A DNA stretch of 14,618 nt from NCBI GenBank assembly GCA_036278875.1, contig DASUKF010000010.1, forward strand, positions 1-14,618, given 5' to 3'. Source of the stretch: JANWLD01 sp036278875. Its GTDB lineage: Bacteria; Patescibacteriota; Saccharimonadia; Saccharimonadales; 2-12-FULL-41-12. Position numbers and translations under genes: made by a program. Below are positions 13,581-14,618 of this stretch, in pieces. The notes beneath the pieces are model-generated. The model had not been told where the DNA came from. It saw only the letters and a list, made by a program, of their open reading frames with translations, and ran no database searches. Numbering within the stretch: position 1 is the first letter of the stretch; the number at the start of each line of letters is the position of its first letter.

Positions 13581-14618
13581 TTATTCCCACTCTATCGTGC
13601 CCGGAGGCTTGGAAGTAACGTCATAAACTACGCGGTTGACTCCGCGTACTTCGCTGACGATCCTGCCGCTGACTTTAGCCAACAGATCATACGGTAATTT
13701 TGCCCAGTCGGCGGTCATACCGTCACTGGACTCTACCGCGCGCAGGGCTATGACCTGTTCGTGCGTGCGTCCGTCGCCCATGACACCGACACTCTTTACC
13801 GGCAGAAGGACGGCGAAATACTGCCACAGGTCTTTCTTAATTTCAGAACTGTCGATTTCTTGACGCATGATTGCATCTGCCTGCTGAAGGATGTCGATTG
13901 ACTGCTGGTTGACTTCGCCGATGATTCTGACAGCCAGGCCGGGCCCCGGGAACGGCTGCCGCATGGTGATTTTTTCCGGCAGGCCGAGTTCGGCACCTAT
14001 TTGCCTGACTTCATCCTTGAAAAGCTCGCGGAGCGGTTCTATTAGCTTAAGTTTCATCTTTTCCGGCAGGCCGCCTACGTTATGGTGGGACTTTATAGTT
14101 ACGGAAGGTCCGTTGACCGAAACGGATTCTATGACATCAGGATAAAGCGTACCCTGCACCAGGAAGCCGACATTTGATATCTTATGCGCTTCTTCGTCGA
14201 ATATTTCAATGAATTCGTTGCCGATTATCTTACGCTTCTGCTCCGGGTCGGTCACGCCTTTGAGTTTTCTAAGGAATCTTTCCCGGGCATTTACGGCTAT
14301 TACATTCAGACCGGTAGTCTTATAAATATTCAACACCTCGTCGAATTCATCTTTCCTAAGCAGGCCGGTATCTACGAAAATACATGTCTGCCGGTCACCG
14401 ACGGCTTTGTCTACAAGTGTAGCGGCAATGGACGAATCGACTCCGCCGGAGAGCGCGCAGATTACATTGCTCTCGCCCGCGGTTTGTTTTATCTTTTCTA
14501 CCTGTTCATCGATTATCGAACTTGCGGACCAATCTTTTCTGAAACCGCATTTGTCTATGAAGGCCTCCAGTATTTCCCGGCCGTGCTCGGTATGCGCTAC
14601 CTCGGGATGGAATTGCAG
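13581..14618 (-). CDS. guaA: GMP synthase (glutamine-hydrolysing), C-terminal two thirds, cut by the window edge
   Basis: GuaA converts XMP to GMP with ATP and glutamine. The frame is open to the window edge: 345 residues are visible of the usual 510-525, and the N-terminal glutaminase part lies beyond 14618. The first visible residues, LQFHPEVAHTEHG, contain the His-x-Glu pair of the class I amidotransferase triad (His4, Glu6 of the visible part). The ATP-pyrophosphatase loop SGGVDSS (57-63) follows, and the protein ends with the typical dimerisation domain and RVVYDVTSKPPGTIEWE. The GTG at 14336 is an internal Val codon, not the start. One chain holding both domains is the bacterial arrangement; many archaea split it. 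It converges on the unknown gene at 12705-13577 with a 3-base gap, so no terminator separates them. Confidence 0.97.
   Translation of the reverse strand: MQFHPEVAHTEHGREILEAFIDKCGFRKDWSASSIIDEQVEKIKQTAGESNVICALSGGVDSSIAATLVDKAVGDRQTCIFVDTGLLRKDEFDEVLNIYKTTGLNVIAVNARERFLRKLKGVTDPEQKRKIIGNEFIEIFDEEAHKISNVGFLVQGTLYPDVIESVSVNGPSVTIKSHHNVGGLPEKMKLKLIEPLRELFKDEVRQIGAELGLPEKITMRQPFPGPGLAVRIIGEVNQQSIDILQQADAIMRQEIDSSEIKKDLWQYFAVLLPVKSVGVMGDGRTHEQVIALRAVESSDGMTADWAKLPYDLLAKVSGRIVSEVRGVNRVVYDVTSKPPGTIEWE

Noticed and set aside
13581..14336. A separate 251-residue protein starting with GTG at 14336.
   Set aside because: The frame continues without a stop to the window edge and encodes the SGGVDSS loop and amidotransferase end of GuaA, so the GTG is internal.
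1..14618. Insertion sequences, CRISPR repeats, tRNA genes or phage remnants.
   Set aside because: I found no transposase, direct repeat array, tRNA-like cloverleaf or phage gene on either strand.

Overview
The window looks like a bacterial chromosome segment, most likely from a Patescibacteria (CPR) lineage; Saccharibacteria or a relative is possible but not proven. The reasons are very tight packing, small unrecognised proteins, PurP-type (archaeal-style) purine enzymes beside clearly bacterial genes, and an RND exporter and a MacB-like ABC exporter with no adaptor genes in view. GuaA is a single chain with both domains, and Tgt and PurA look bacterial, which argues against an archaeon. TGA is used as a stop (purA and the 12705-13577 gene), so the UGA-glycine code of Gracilibacteria/Absconditabacteria does not apply. 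No tRNA, rRNA, CRISPR array, insertion sequence or phage gene was seen.

Layout. 1-2273: a promoter region, then a two-gene ABC exporter operon (+). 2256-3095: a protein-kinase-fold protein with a degraded active site (-), with an AT-rich palindrome just before its start. 3247-7185: tgt followed by a 12-TM RND-type exporter (-). 7186-7287: a divergent promoter region. 7288-9427: two overlapping purP paralogues (+). 9424-9867: a small unknown gene (-). 9910-11918: purA and pyrF, coupled through a TGATG stop/start (-). 11919-11997: back-to-back promoters. 11998-13577: a methyltransferase-like gene and an unrecognised gene (+). 13581-14618: the C-terminal two thirds of guaA (-), cut by the window edge. 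No gene-free stretch exceeds 300 bases.

How it works together. The central theme is nucleotide synthesis. PurP formylates AICAR to FAICAR using formate and ATP. After cyclisation to IMP (enzyme not in the window), PurA leads to AMP and GuaA to GMP; PyrF makes UMP. The second PurP copy has lost the glycine-rich nucleotide loop and several substrate-site motifs, so it probably does something else or acts as a partner of the first.

Expression signals are informative. Three genes that start transcription units have -35/-10 elements placed so that transcription would begin at or within a base or two of the ATG (leaderless), while several internal genes have purine-rich Shine-Dalgarno-like sites. 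All three convergent gene pairs overlap or lie within 3 bases, leaving no room for ordinary intrinsic terminators. Points most worth follow-up are the divergent PurP pair, the pseudokinase, the altered pocket and inserted segment in Tgt, and the unknown pair at 11998-13577.
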